In this document: positions 17,341 through 26,329 of the stretch, piece by piece
Position numbering within the stretch: position 1 is the first letter of the stretch
Layout of the letters: every line of letters begins with the position of its first letter
Assembly (NCBI GenBank): GCA_019670725.1
Contig: AP024629.1
Coordinates: 3,100,001 to 3,164,000, forward strand
Direction of reading: 5' to 3'
Length of the DNA stretch: 64,000 nt
Origin: Alphaproteobacteria bacterium SO-S41
GTDB lineage: Bacteria > Pseudomonadota > Alphaproteobacteria > Micropepsales > Micropepsaceae
Program-made: the position numbers and the translations under genes
The notes under the pieces: generated by a model
The model's input: the letters and a program-made list of their open reading frames with translations, nothing else
Databases searched by the model: none
Told to the model about the DNA's origin: nothing

Positions 17341-18783
17341 TCAGGCGACGAGGGTAGCGCTCTCTTCGTCGGCCGCTGCTGTTGCCGCGGCGGCACGGCG
17401 GCGGATCAGGTCGCCCTCCTCCGCGCCCAGCAGGAGGCGCGTCAGATCGACGGCATGGCTGACATGGAGTTCGACCTGGGGCCGCTGCTCGGCCGCGATC
17501 CCCTGAATCTGCTCGATCATCTCCGTCGTGAAATGCCGCAGGTGTTCGGTGACGGGTTCCTCGATCTCGGCCAGCATGCCGGCGAACGCACCCGCCATGG
17601 CATGCGGCCGCACCCCGGCGATGATGCTCGCCAGCTCGATGGCGCGCGCCGCCTTGGCGGGATCGACGCGGCGCGTGAAGTCCGGCGCGCGGCCGGTGGC
17701 GCGCAGGCCGAAACCGCCTTTGCGCACCATCGGCAGCGTCGCGATGATGTCCTTGCGCGCGCGGCCCAGCAGCCGCTCCATCTCGTCCGAGATCGCGCCG
17801 CGGGCGGCCATCAGCCGCTTGCCCCACAACCCGTCGCGCTTGATGCCGATCTCGCGCACGATGCCGGTGGACAGATGGGCGAAGGTCTCGACCTGCAGCT
17901 GCACCGTCAGCGGCTCGACCGCATCGGCCCGCATCGGCCGCAATATGGCGACGCAGTCCTCCAGATCGCTCAGCAGCAGGTCGCCGACGAAACCCGCATC
18001 GGTACGGCTGACCACGATATCGTCCGTCTTGCGCGACAGCGCGCCCGCAAGCCGCATGATCTCCCACGGCTTCTCCAGCCGGCCGAGCATCAGGAACACG
18101 ACATAGGAGGCACTGTCGGGATGTTCGGCGACGACGTTCTCCCACACCGCGCGCGTCAGGCTGATGTCGGACTCGCTCAGCGTGTGCATGGGCTTGGGGA
18201 ATTCGCGCTGCAGCCGCAGCAGGTCGGTGCCGATTTCCAGCATCCGCGCCATGTCATAGGCGTCGGTGGCGATATCGATGCCGCCCAGCAATTTCGCTCC
18301 GCCCGCGATCCGCGGATCGGCGGGCTCGCCCGTTGGAATTTCCTTCAGCAAGGCCGCCGCCGCCGCCCGCTGGAACGCCGCGACCTCGGTGTCGGCAAAC
18401 TCCGCGCCGCTGGTCAACAGCTTGTCGCGAATGACGTCGAGCAGTTCCAGCACATCCTTAGGCAGCGTTGCTTCCAGCCACGACCAGACCGGTGCGATGC
18501 TGCTACGCGCAATCCGACCGCGCTGCTTGCGCCGCCGCACGCCGTCGAACAGGACATCCTCGAAAGCGGCACAGACGAGCCGGCGCGGCGAGGCGACGCG
18601 CGACAGGCGGTTCTGCGCATCGCGCAACCGCGGCCGCAGCGCACCCATGATTTCGTCGTGCGGCAAGGCGCCGCCGAGCAACCGGTCCGTCTCGACCGCT
18701 TTGGCCAGGCGGAGCGCGATAGCTGGCGTGACGGTTCCGAGAAAACCGTCCAGACGATGACGCCGCCAGGCTTCGACCGGCAC
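17341..18783 (-). CDS. Conserved hypothetical protein, about 480 residues
   Basis: I do not recognise this protein. It is soluble, mostly helical by composition and has no signal peptide or membrane segment. An AAGGTAG ribosome binding site lies 4 nt before a GTG at 18783, which I prefer; the frame is open to an ATG at 18831 whose product would start with an unusual Cys-rich stretch. It lies 23 bp from the membrane-protein gene on the same strand. The C-terminal 30 residues are Ala-rich and probably disordered. Confidence 0.65.
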   Translation of the reverse strand: MPVEAWRRHRLDGFLGTVTPAIALRLAKAVETDRLLGGALPHDEIMGALRPRLRDAQNRLSRVASPRRLVCAAFEDVLFDGVRRRKQRGRIARSSIAPVWSWLEATLPKDVLELLDVIRDKLLTSGAEFADTEVAAFQRAAAAALLKEIPTGEPADPRIAGGAKLLGGIDIATDAYDMARMLEIGTDLLRLQREFPKPMHTLSESDISLTRAVWENVVAEHPDSASYVVFLMLGRLEKPWEIMRLAGALSRKTDDIVVSRTDAGFVGDLLLSDLEDCVAILRPMRADAVEPLTVQLQVETFAHLSTGIVREIGIKRDGLWGKRLMAARGAISDEMERLLGRARKDIIATLPMVRKGGFGLRATGRAPDFTRRVDPAKAARAIELASIIAGVRPHAMAGAFAGMLAEIEEPVTEHLRHFTTEMIEQIQGIAAEQRPQVELHVSHAVDLTRLLLGAEEGDLIRRRAAAATAAADEESATLVA

Positions 18784-18880
18784 TGAACTACCTTTGGCGT
18801 GTACGGGCGGCGCGCAACACGCGCGACGCAACTATGACGGGTAATTTGCGACAGCGCTGGTTAACGAACGGTCAAGTGAT

Positions 18881-20257
18881 TCAGGCCGCCGGCAGCTCTA
18901 GCCGCGCCGTCAGGCCGCCCAGTTCGGCGGAGCGGGACAGCGCCAGTTTGCCGCCATAGAGATCGGCGATGTCGCGGACGATGCCGAGGCCGAGCCCGCT
19001 GCCCGGCACGCTCTCATCCAGCCGTTCGCGTTTCTCCAGCACACGGACGATCTGCGCCTCGTCCAATCCCGGCCCGTCATCCTCGACCGAAAGGACCAGC
19101 GAGCCGCCCGCGACGACGCCGCTCACCCGCACCAGCGTCCGCGCCCACTTGCAGGCATTGTCGATCAGATTGCCGGCGAGCTCCTCGAAATCCTGCCGCT
19201 CGCCGCGAAAGGCGAGGTCGGCGGGGATGTCGGTTTCGATCTCGATGCCCCGCTGGCCGTGGATCTTCTCCAGCGTCCGCGCGAGATCGCCGATCACCGG
19301 CGCCGCCTCGGTGCGGACGCCCAGCACCTCGGCCGAGGCCGCCGCCCGGGCGCGGGCGAGATAGTGGTCGACCTGGCGGCGCATCACGTCCGCCTGCTTC
19401 ATCACGGCCTCGGCGAGCGGCCCGCTGGTCTTCACGGCCTCGTTGGTCAGCACGCTCAGCGGCGTCTTCAGCCCATGGGCGAGATTGCCGACATGGGTGC
19501 GGGCGCGCTGCACGACCTCGGCGTTGTGCGCCAGCAGCGCGTTCAGCTCCTCCGCCAGCGGCGCGATCTCGGCCGGGAAACTCCCGGTCAGCCGCTGCGC
19601 CTTGCCCGCCCGGATCGCCGCCAGGCGGTCGCGCACCACGCGCAGCGGGCTAAGGCCAACGCGCACCTGGATCAGCGTCGCGAGAATGAGAAACGCGCCC
19701 ATCGCGCCCAGCGCCCACAGCAGCGTCGCATCGAACCGCGCCGCCTCGGCCTGCGAGTTCGAGCGGTCAGCGGCGACGGCGAACTGATAGATCCGCGGCC
19801 GCGCCTCCTTGTTGTTGGCGAGCGCCGCCATGTCGGGAAAGCTGATGCGCCGCACGAGATAGCGCAGCTGCTGGCCCTCCGGCCCGGTCGTATAACCGCG
19901 GCTGAGACTGCCCCCCTCCGCGCTGTCGGGTGCCGAGAGCGTCTTGTCCCAGAGAGAGCGCGAGGTCAGTTGCTGGCCCGCATCGCCCTCGCCCGTCACC
20001 TGCCAGTACCAGCCGGAAAACGCGGTGTCGTAGCGCTGGTCGGCGAAGATGTTCATGACCACCAACTCGCCGTTCGGCGCCGGTTCGGCGGCGGCGATCA
20101 GGTTCTCCATGTCGGCGATCAGGCGATCGTCGAGCTGGCGCTCTACCGACGCGCGGAACACGTTCGACAGCAACAGCCCGCCCGCGATCAGGCCGGCCAG
20201 GCTTACCACCACCGCGGCGGCGATCAGCCGGAAGGCGACCGAGTTAAGTCTCGGCAT
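18881..20257 (-). CDS. PhoQ-like sensor histidine kinase
   Basis: This is a membrane histidine kinase paired with the upstream response regulator. It has membrane segments at about residues 10-34 and 180-201 of the frame that starts at 20266, a periplasmic sensor between them, a HAMP region, and the H-box NLAHGLKTPL (the HGLKTPL form is typical of PhoQ-like kinases). The ATPase motifs are LIDNACKWA, DDGPGLD and GSGLGLGIV. Met4 at 20257 gives a 14-bp overlap with the regulator gene; an ATG at 20266 is the alternative. Together with the PepSY protein it forms a three-gene operon. Confidence 0.92.
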   Translation of the reverse strand: MPRLNSVAFRLIAAAVVVSLAGLIAGGLLLSNVFRASVERQLDDRLIADMENLIAAAEPAPNGELVVMNIFADQRYDTAFSGWYWQVTGEGDAGQQLTSRSLWDKTLSAPDSAEGGSLSRGYTTGPEGQQLRYLVRRISFPDMAALANNKEARPRIYQFAVAADRSNSQAEAARFDATLLWALGAMGAFLILATLIQVRVGLSPLRVVRDRLAAIRAGKAQRLTGSFPAEIAPLAEELNALLAHNAEVVQRARTHVGNLAHGLKTPLSVLTNEAVKTSGPLAEAVMKQADVMRRQVDHYLARARAAASAEVLGVRTEAAPVIGDLARTLEKIHGQRGIEIETDIPADLAFRGERQDFEELAGNLIDNACKWARTLVRVSGVVAGGSLVLSVEDDGPGLDEAQIVRVLEKRERLDESVPGSGLGLGIVRDIADLYGGKLALSRSAELGGLTARLELPAA

Positions 20258-20930
20258 CGCCCGCAATGGCGTCGGGGGGGCTCAACCGATAGCCGAGGCC
20301 GCGCATGGTCTCGATCACGTTGACGCCCAGCTTCTTGCGGATGCGCCCGACAAAGACCTCGATCGTGTTGGAGTCGCGGTCGAAATCCTGGTCGTAGAGA
20401 TGCTCGACCAGTTCAGTGCGCGACACGACCTTGCCCTGGTGGTGCATGAGATAGGCGAGCAGGCGGTATTCCAGCGAGGTCAGCTTCACGACCGCGCCGT
20501 TGACCGTGACCTTCGCCGCGCGCGTATCGATCCTGACCGGACCGCATTCCAGTTCGCTGGACGCATGGCCCGCGGCGCGGCGCAGCAGCGCGCGGATGCG
20601 GGCGAGCACCTCCTCGGTATAGAAGGGCTTGGTCACATAGTCGTCGGCGCCGGCATCGAAGCCCGCGACCTTGTCACTCCAGCGGTCGCGCGCGGTGAGA
20701 ATCAGCACCGGCATCGTCTTGCCGCCCTTGCGCCACTTGGTGAGCACCGTGACCCCGTCCATGGCGGGCAGGCCGAGGTCCAGAATCACTGCGTCATAGG
20801 GTTCGGTCTCGCCCAGGAAATGGCCCTCTTCGCCGTCCTTGGCGGAATCGACGACATAGCCGCCTTCCTTGAGGGCATTCACCAGCAGACGGTTGAGATC
20901 GGGATCGTCCTCGACCACCAGAAGGCGCAT
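20244..20930 (-). CDS. PhoP/OmpR-family response regulator
   Basis: The receiver domain has Asp8/Asp9, phosphoacceptor Asp51 (VILDLGLP) and a KPFY lysine; the winged-helix output domain shows RLLAYLMHHQGKVVSRTEL and the DNA-contacting IEVFVGRIRKKL segment. At 228 residues it is standard length. It starts 3 bp after the PepSY gene ends and overlaps the kinase start. The organisation PepSY protein-regulator-kinase suggests control by a cation or envelope signal, by analogy with PhoP/PhoQ systems; this is inference. Confidence 0.93.
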   Translation of the reverse strand: MRLLVVEDDPDLNRLLVNALKEGGYVVDSAKDGEEGHFLGETEPYDAVILDLGLPAMDGVTVLTKWRKGGKTMPVLILTARDRWSDKVAGFDAGADDYVTKPFYTEEVLARIRALLRRAAGHASSELECGPVRIDTRAAKVTVNGAVVKLTSLEYRLLAYLMHHQGKVVSRTELVEHLYDQDFDRDSNTIEVFVGRIRKKLGVNVIETMRGLGYRLSPPDAIAGDAET

Positions 20931-20933
20931 CGT

Positions 20934-21242
20934 CTACTCCCCTTCGACCGACAGGATGGAGCCGGTCTCGGCATCGGCAACGACGTAAAGTACCGCGCCG
21001 TCCTCGGTCAGCCACTTGATCCGGTAGACATAGCCGCCGTCCTGCGGCACCGGCCCGCTGACACTCAGCTGGTGGCCGGAATACTGGTTCCGCAATTCGG
21101 CCAGAATATCTTCCAGCGGCACAAAATCGCCGCTTTGCGCCATTAAGTAGGGGCCATCCTCAAGCCCGTCCTCACGCGCCACGGCGGCGGCGGGCGCCGC
21201 CAGCGCGATCAGGGACAAAACGAGAATGGCAAAACGTTTCAT
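20934..21242 (-). CDS. PepSY-type periplasmic protein, first gene of the two-component operon
   Basis: This small exported protein has a signal peptide (about 1-22) and one PepSY-like domain: LEDILAELRNQYSGHQLSVSG, then VYRIKWLTEDGAVLYVVADAETGSILSVEG. PepSY domains often sit beside two-component systems and are thought to inhibit proteases or tune sensors. It lies 3 bp upstream of the response regulator and is divergent from another PepSY-like exported protein at 21374, with 131 bp between. Confidence 0.85.
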   Translation of the reverse strand: MKRFAILVLSLIALAAPAAAVAREDGLEDGPYLMAQSGDFVPLEDILAELRNQYSGHQLSVSGPVPQDGGYVYRIKWLTEDGAVLYVVADAETGSILSVEGE

Positions 21243-21373
21243 TACATTCCGCTTAGTTCAACTGGGGTGAACCGTCCATGAATACCCCATTCCGCCCCCG
21301 TTCAGGTGGAACGGATCATTCTCTTGAGCATTGGAACGGATGCCCGTTTCAAGATGTAAAGGAGAAACCGGAT

Positions 21374-21826
21374 ATGCGTACTTTCACGAAACTCGCGGCG
21401 GCCCTGGCAGTAGCGGTTCCGCTGATCGCCGTGTCCGGAACCGCGCAGGCGCGCGATTCGGTCGGCTTCAGCGTCACCATCGGCACGCCGAACTACAACA
21501 GCGGCTATTACGATCAGGTCCGCTATCGCGACCGTGTCCTGCCTCCGGGCGTCATCCGCGCCAATCTGCGCGGCAGCTACCGCGAGGTCTCGCGCCCCGA
21601 ACGCCGTGGCGATGTCTACATCGCCCGCGCCGAGGACCATCGCGGTCGCGACCTGCTTGTCACGGTGAATGCCTATAACGGCCGCGTTCTCGACGTGCGC
21701 TACACCCGCAACGACAACGATCGCCGCGATGACCGTCACGACCGTTGGGACGACCGGAACGATCGTCGCGACGGCGACCGCCGCGACGGCTGGTACGACC
21801 GCGACGGCAACTGGCATCGCCGTTAA
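21374..21826 (+). CDS. Exported PepSY-like protein with Arg/Asp-rich tail
   Basis: An AAAGGAG ribosome binding site precedes the ATG at 21374. A signal peptide ends near residue 26 (TAQA). The middle (about 60-105) resembles a PepSY domain (DVYIARAEDHRGRDLLVTVNAYNG). The last 35 residues are a low-complexity Arg/Asp repeat (RRDDRHDRWDDRNDRRDGDRR). Being divergent from the PepSY-regulator-kinase operon, it is a plausible target of that regulator. Confidence 0.8.
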   Translation: MRTFTKLAAALAVAVPLIAVSGTAQARDSVGFSVTIGTPNYNSGYYDQVRYRDRVLPPGVIRANLRGSYREVSRPERRGDVYIARAEDHRGRDLLVTVNAYNGRVLDVRYTRNDNDRRDDRHDRWDDRNDRRDGDRRDGWYDRDGNWHRR

Positions 21827-21941
21827 AGACAGCGTCCGTCTCGCCGGAGATGGATGAAGGTACGGGCGGAGGGCATGCGCGACATCCCCTCCGCCCGTAT
21901 CGTTTTTGTGGCCAGCTAATCGGCCCTGCCACCAACCTGAT

Positions 21942-22024
21942 GGTCATGGTCCGCGAAGGCGGACCATCCACGACTTACCCATTTTTACTTCTTCGTCATG
22001 GCCGCCCTTGAGGCGGCCATCCAG
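21942..22024. repeat. Paired-hairpin repeat (family C), second copy
   Basis: Hairpin 21946-21967 pairs atggtccgc with gcggaccat; hairpin 21998-22020 pairs atggccgcc with ggcggccat. Layout and sequence match the copy at 12725-12804. Confidence 0.75.
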
Positions 22025-22047
22025 TTCAGAGTGCGCCCCCACTCACC

Positions 22048-22140
22048 GTCATCCTGAGGTGCCCGCGCAGCGGGCCTCGAAGGACGCACACAGCGTCAGC
22101 CTGCGTGGTTCAAGGCCCCGCGCGCCGCACCTCACCATGA
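22048..22140 (-). repeat. Family A dispersed palindromic repeat, reversed copy
   Basis: Begins gtcatcctgagg and ends cctcaccatga, the reverse complement of the family A copies at 30220, 33427 and 36774. This copy is the most diverged and slightly shorter. Confidence 0.75.
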
Positions 22141-22158
22141 TGCAGACGGTGAGAAGCT

Positions 22159-23172
22159 CTACCCCGCCGCCGTCACGATCGGCCAGAACTGCTCCGGCCC
22201 GTAGGCCGCCATGCGCGCACCCAGCCGCGCCGACCAGAAACCTTCCGACCCGAACTCCGTCCGCCAGCTCCACAGCCGGCGCGTGAAATAGTGCAGGCGG
22301 TGTTCGTCGGTGAAGCCGATTGCGCCGTGCGTCTGGTGCGCGATGGAGCAGGCGACGCCCGCCGCCTCGCCCACCCGGATCTTCGCCACCGCCGCCTCGA
22401 ACCCGCTGTCGCCGCCGTCGGCCACCCGGTCGAATGCCGCATCCGCCGCCCGCGACGAGGCCGCCGAATGCCCCGCGAGAATCGCCAGCTGATGCTGGAT
22501 CGCCTGGAACGAGCCGATGGGCTTGCCGAACTGAGAGCGCTCGCGCGCGTACTGCACGGTCATCGCCAGCACCGCCTCGATCGCGCCCGCCATCTGCGCC
22601 GCGCGCATCAGCGCGCCGTACTGGATGACCGCACCGTCGCGCAGCGGCGCCGACGCCACCACAGCGGTCTTGTGGAAATTCAGCGTATCGCGCGGCTCGC
22701 GCCCGATCGCGAGGTCCTCGACCACACCCGCCGCCGCGACCGGCACCAGCACAATACCGCCCTCGACTGGCGCGACGACGTGACCCGCCCAACGCCCCCA
22801 CGCGACCCGCGCGAGGCTGCCCGACACCGCGCCGTCATCATCGACGCTCAGCAGACCGTTCAGCGGCGAAGCGATGGCAACCGCACCCTCCGGCGCTTCA
22901 AGCCCCGCTTCCGCCAGCAAGGCCCCGGCAATCAGCGTCTCGGCCAGCGGCGCCGGCACGACCTGCCGCCCGCACGCTTTCAGCAGCGCGCCCGCATCGC
23001 GCCACGGATCGTCCGAGGCCGCGAAAATCTGCTCCAGCCCCAGCTCGGAAATCCCTTTCCAGATTTCGGCGGGGTACTCGCCCGCCTCCACCCGGCGCAG
23101 GATCGCGGGGTCCTCGAACGCGGCGAAGAGCTTCGCGGCGCTGTCTTCAAGAATGGTGCGCGTCTCGCTCAT
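22159..23172 (-). CDS. Acyl-CoA dehydrogenase-family protein (short subunit)
   Basis: The 337-residue protein shows a reduced acyl-CoA dehydrogenase fold. The C-terminal domain has RSQFGKPIGSFQAIQHQLA and HQTHGAIGFTDEHRLHYFTRRLW, the latter a common ending of this family. It lies 5 bp downstream of a 380-residue partner on the same strand. Such pairs form heteromeric dehydrogenases in steroid or CoA-ester catabolism (the FadE26/FadE27 type), in which only one subunit carries the base. I infer a two-subunit enzyme; the substrate is unknown. Confidence 0.88.
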   Translation of the reverse strand: MSETRTILEDSAAKLFAAFEDPAILRRVEAGEYPAEIWKGISELGLEQIFAASDDPWRDAGALLKACGRQVVPAPLAETLIAGALLAEAGLEAPEGAVAIASPLNGLLSVDDDGAVSGSLARVAWGRWAGHVVAPVEGGIVLVPVAAAGVVEDLAIGREPRDTLNFHKTAVVASAPLRDGAVIQYGALMRAAQMAGAIEAVLAMTVQYARERSQFGKPIGSFQAIQHQLAILAGHSAASSRAADAAFDRVADGGDSGFEAAVAKIRVGEAAGVACSIAHQTHGAIGFTDEHRLHYFTRRLWSWRTEFGSEGFWSARLGARMAAYGPEQFWPIVTAAG

Positions 23173-23177
23173 CGCCG

Positions 23178-24320
23178 CTACCTCAGGCCCAGGCCGCGGG
23201 CGATGATGCCGCGCAGGATTTCGCGCGTCCCGCCGCGCAGCGAGAATGACGGATTGATCATGGTGATCTCGGCCAGCACGCGCTCATAGACGTGCGCCTC
23301 GTCCAGCGAAGGCTCGCTCTCCAGCAGGCCCGTCGCGATGATCGGGATCTCCTGTTCGAAGACCGCGCCGACATCCTTCACGACCGCCGCCTCCAGCGCC
23401 GGGTCTTCCTTCTTCGCCAGCATTCCCGCGACCGACACCGACATGCGGCGCAGCGTCACCAGATGCGCGGTCAGCCGCCCGATCGCCGAGGCCTGCTTCT
23501 CATTGGGAGTGGGCCCGATCGCGCCGATCATCTCGACGATCAGCCGCATCGACGACAGGAACCGCTCCGGTCCGCTGCGCTCGAAGGCGAGCTCCGACGT
23601 CACCTGCGCCCAGCCCTGCCCTTCGCCGCCCAGCACCGCATCGGCGGGCAGCTGAACGTCGGCGAAATTCACCTCGTTGAAATGCGCCTCGCCGGTCAGG
23701 TCGCGGATCGGCCGCACCGTGATGCCCGGCGTCTTCATGTCGATCAGAAACTGGGTCAGCCCGCCATGCTTCGACTCCGTCGAGGTGCGGAAGAGCCCGA
23801 TCATGTAATGCGCGGTCATCGCGCCCGAGGTCCACAGCTTGGTGCCGTTCAGCACCCAGCCATCCGCCGTCTTCTCCGCCCGCGCTCGCGTCGCCGCGAG
23901 ATCGCTGCCCGAATCCGGTTCACTCATGCCGATGCAGAAGAAAACCTCGCCCTTCGCGATGCGCGGCACGATCGCGCGCTTCTGCTCTTCGGTGCCATAG
24001 CGCAGGATGGTCGGCGCGCTCTGCCGGTCGGCGATCCAGTGCGCCCCCACCGGCCCGCCGGCGGCGAGCAGCTCTTCCAGCACGACATAGCGCTCAAGAA
24101 AGCTCCGCTCGTGCCCGCCATAGTCCTTCGACCACGCCATGCCGACCCAGCCGCGCGCGGCAAGCGTGCGGCTAAACTCGGGCTCATAGCGGCTCCACGA
24201 CCCCGCCCGCACATGCGGCGCATAGGCCGGCAGCTCTTCGGCGAGAAAGGCCCGCACTTCAGCGCGCAGGGCTTCCGCCTCGCGCGGTATCGTCACGGCA
24301 TCAAAGCGGAACGCACCCAT
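23178..24320 (-). CDS. Acyl-CoA dehydrogenase
   Basis: This is a flavoprotein that oxidises acyl-CoA to enoyl-CoA. The N-terminal helical domain has RGWVGMAWSKDYGG. The FAD-contacting middle domain has IGMSEPDSGSDLAATRARA and ADGWVLNGTKLWTSGA. The C-terminal signature SLRGGTREILRGIIARGLGL is standard. At 380 residues it is full length. It precedes the shorter family member by 5 bp, so the two are made together. Confidence 0.93.
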   Translation of the reverse strand: MGAFRFDAVTIPREAEALRAEVRAFLAEELPAYAPHVRAGSWSRYEPEFSRTLAARGWVGMAWSKDYGGHERSFLERYVVLEELLAAGGPVGAHWIADRQSAPTILRYGTEEQKRAIVPRIAKGEVFFCIGMSEPDSGSDLAATRARAEKTADGWVLNGTKLWTSGAMTAHYMIGLFRTSTESKHGGLTQFLIDMKTPGITVRPIRDLTGEAHFNEVNFADVQLPADAVLGGEGQGWAQVTSELAFERSGPERFLSSMRLIVEMIGAIGPTPNEKQASAIGRLTAHLVTLRRMSVSVAGMLAKKEDPALEAAVVKDVGAVFEQEIPIIATGLLESEPSLDEAHVYERVLAEITMINPSFSLRGGTREILRGIIARGLGLR

Positions 24321-24397
24321 GCACTCTCCCCACCCGCCTGTTCACGGCGGCGGGGCACACTAGTGGCGGGAGGCAGGGATGCAAGTTGCCGTGAGGG

Positions 24398-24601
24398 TCA
24401 CTGTTTTGAGCGCCTGGCATGCCCCACATTCAGCGCCAGCACTTCCAGCACACGCCTGATGCGACCGATCACCCGGTCATCCTTCCCCGATGGCGTCAGC
24501 GCCGTCACCGCCGAAGCGGCCACCACCACGCTCAGCACCGCATTCACCCAGGCGGGGAATGCATCGAAAAATCCGTTCAGGAACGCCACCATCACTTCCA
24601 T
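24398..24601 (-). CDS. Small holin-like membrane protein
   Basis: The 67-residue product has one or two hydrophobic stretches (about 3-38), then a basic tail (SGKDDRVIGRIRRVLEVLALNVGHARRSK) that resembles small phage holins ending in a charged helix. It directly follows the endolysin gene (9 bp), the usual partner of a holin. Similarity is by pattern only, so the call depends largely on context. Confidence 0.55.
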   Translation of the reverse strand: MEVMVAFLNGFFDAFPAWVNAVLSVVVAASAVTALTPSGKDDRVIGRIRRVLEVLALNVGHARRSKQ

Positions 24602-24610
24602 ATCTCTCTC

Positions 24611-24997
24611 CTATTTCACGGGATAAGCATCGCGCGGCAGTTCGAAATGCGGGCCGTCGCGCATCTTCCAGTCGCCGCCCCAGGTCAGCGGAATGCGCAG
24701 CTCCACCGCCGCGCGTTTCATCGCCGCCGCGATACGGGCATAGAGCGGCCAGTCCCAGCGCACCTTGCCGCCGACCACCGCGCCGAGATCGACCGCGTGC
24801 CCCGTGAGGTGCCGCGAGTTCAGCGTCTTCGACGCGCCCGCCGCGACCAGCTGCTTCTGCCGCGCCAGCGTGCGCATCCCCTCCAGCACGCGGAACTCGG
24901 CATCGCCGGTCGCCGCGGCGCGCTCGACGACTTTCACGAGGTCGGCATGCACGCCGGTCAGCCTGGCGCGCGACGGCGCGCCCAGTTCAAAGGCCAT
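24611..24997 (-). CDS. M15-family peptidase, probable endolysin
   Basis: This is a zinc peptidase of the VanY/L-Ala-D-Glu endopeptidase group that cuts peptidoglycan stem peptides. The zinc ligands are visible as His63 and Asp70 in SRHLTGHAVDL and His117 in DGPHFEL. There is no signal peptide, as expected for a holin-dependent endolysin. At 128 residues the length is normal for phage M15 lysins. It lies between the DUF2793 fibre gene and the holin-like gene at the 3' end of the GTA cluster and probably releases the particles. Confidence 0.85.
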   Translation of the reverse strand: MAFELGAPSRARLTGVHADLVKVVERAAATGDAEFRVLEGMRTLARQKQLVAAGASKTLNSRHLTGHAVDLGAVVGGKVRWDWPLYARIAAAMKRAAVELRIPLTWGGDWKMRDGPHFELPRDAYPVK

Positions 24998-25021
24998 GTC
25001 AGTCTCCGAATGGAATGAGGA

Positions 25022-26155
25022 TCAGTTCAGATTGGTCCACGCGCCGGCGGCATAGCCGCGGAACTTGGCCGTCACGCTGTCGTAGTAGATTTGACCGTTT
25101 TCCGGGTTCGCCGGCGCGGTGCTCACCGGCGTCAGATGGAGCGTGCCGTTGGCGCGGATCTGCGCGACGCTCCGGCGCGTCGTGCTGCCGGCATCCGTCG
25201 TGGCGAAGTCGATGCGCGTGCCGTGCGCCGTGGCGGTGAAGGCCTCCTCCGCCACCGCCTGGATGAGGACCGCGTTCGGACTCCACCCGCCGCCGGCATG
25301 ATAGCCGCTGCCATAGAAGCCAAAGAAGCGATCGCCGCTTGCGATGGCGCTGGGCGCGGTTGGCGTGCCCCGCGCGCGGCGCGCATAGAACGGCACGGGA
25401 TTGTCCGCGTTGTAGATGCCGGTGCCGCACACCACCGCATGACCGGCCGTCGTCATCAATCCGGTCAGCAGCGACGGCGAGACATGGCTGTCGGGCACCG
25501 CGCCGCCCAGGCCCCAATGCCCGGTACTGCGGCTGATCGCCGCCGCCTCGCTCCAGGCCGCGCCGTCCGCGCTGACCTTCAGGCGAAGATCGTCGTCCCC
25601 CGCGAGACCGATTTCCGCGCGTCCCGAAAACCCCGTCTGCAGCAGCAGCGACACCGTATCGCCCACCGTCTCCTTGTTGAGCTTCAACTGCGCATCGCCG
25701 CTGCCGCCGTCCGCGGCATAGACGGCGGTGTGCAGCACAGCCGGCGCGCGGATCGCCAGCCGGTTGGTGGCATCCGCCGCGGTGGCGATGCCGACCCGCG
25801 CGACGTGGTCCAGCGCGCTCTCGGCGAAGAGATCGATCCACCCGCCATCGTAGAACAGCAACCGCCCGCTCGCCCGGTTGAAGGCGACGAAGCCCGGATG
25901 CGGCGCGATGAACGTCCACGCGCCGTCGCGGCGCAGTGCGACGTCGCCTTCATGACTGCTCCACGCACCGCTCGCCCCGGCGCCCACGATATGGCGTTCG
26001 CCGTTCGCGGGCGTGGCCGGCGGCGCGCTCGCGACCGACTCGACCGCGAGATGCACGATGGCATCGAGCAGCCGCAGCGCCTCGTTCACGGTGACATGCT
26101 TCTGCGCCTGCCCCGCTTCCAGCAAAGGCAATTCCAGATGATCTGTTTCAGCCAT
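25022..26155 (-). CDS. DUF2793 tail-fibre-like protein
   Basis: The N-terminal 125 residues match DUF2793 (LPLLEAGQAQKHVTVNEALRLLDAIVH and GRLLFYDGGW), a module of phage and GTA tail fibres. The remaining part is beta-rich with no enzymatic motif and is probably the distal fibre. In R. capsulatus the DUF2793 protein rcc00171 is encoded away from the main GTA cluster; here the gene lies directly downstream of g15 on the same strand. It would mediate cell attachment. Confidence 0.85.
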   Translation of the reverse strand: MAETDHLELPLLEAGQAQKHVTVNEALRLLDAIVHLAVESVASAPPATPANGERHIVGAGASGAWSSHEGDVALRRDGAWTFIAPHPGFVAFNRASGRLLFYDGGWIDLFAESALDHVARVGIATAADATNRLAIRAPAVLHTAVYAADGGSGDAQLKLNKETVGDTVSLLLQTGFSGRAEIGLAGDDDLRLKVSADGAAWSEAAAISRSTGHWGLGGAVPDSHVSPSLLTGLMTTAGHAVVCGTGIYNADNPVPFYARRARGTPTAPSAIASGDRFFGFYGSGYHAGGGWSPNAVLIQAVAEEAFTATAHGTRIDFATTDAGSTTRRSVAQIRANGTLHLTPVSTAPANPENGQIYYDSVTAKFRGYAAGAWTNLN

Positions 26156-26189
26156 GGTGAACCCTCATCGTACGGCTCGTGAACGTGGT

Positions 26190-26302
26190 GTCATCCCGGG
26201 CGATGCCACCGGAGGTGTCCGAGACCCGGGACCCAGGGGCCGCAAGCGCCTGCGCCCAGTCACCTGGGTCCCGGGTCTTCGCTTCGCTGCGCCCGGGATG
26301 AC
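26190..26302. repeat. Palindromic repeat (family D) between g15 and the fibre gene
   Basis: The element starts gtcatcccgggcg and ends cgcccgggatgac, its own reverse complement at the ends; inside is a second inverted pair, gacccgggacccagg and cctgggtcccgggtc. It occupies nearly all of the 174-bp gap. Confidence 0.75.
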
Positions 26303-26329
26303 GGTAGGGGACGGAGTTATGAGTGAGAC

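Larger units (their letters stand above)
21827..22158. other. Repeat-filled intergenic region
   Basis: These 332 bp contain no credible gene. They hold a family C paired hairpin (21942-22024) and a reversed family A repeat (22048-22140) between the convergent ends of the PepSY-like gene and an acyl-CoA dehydrogenase gene. Confidence 0.7.
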
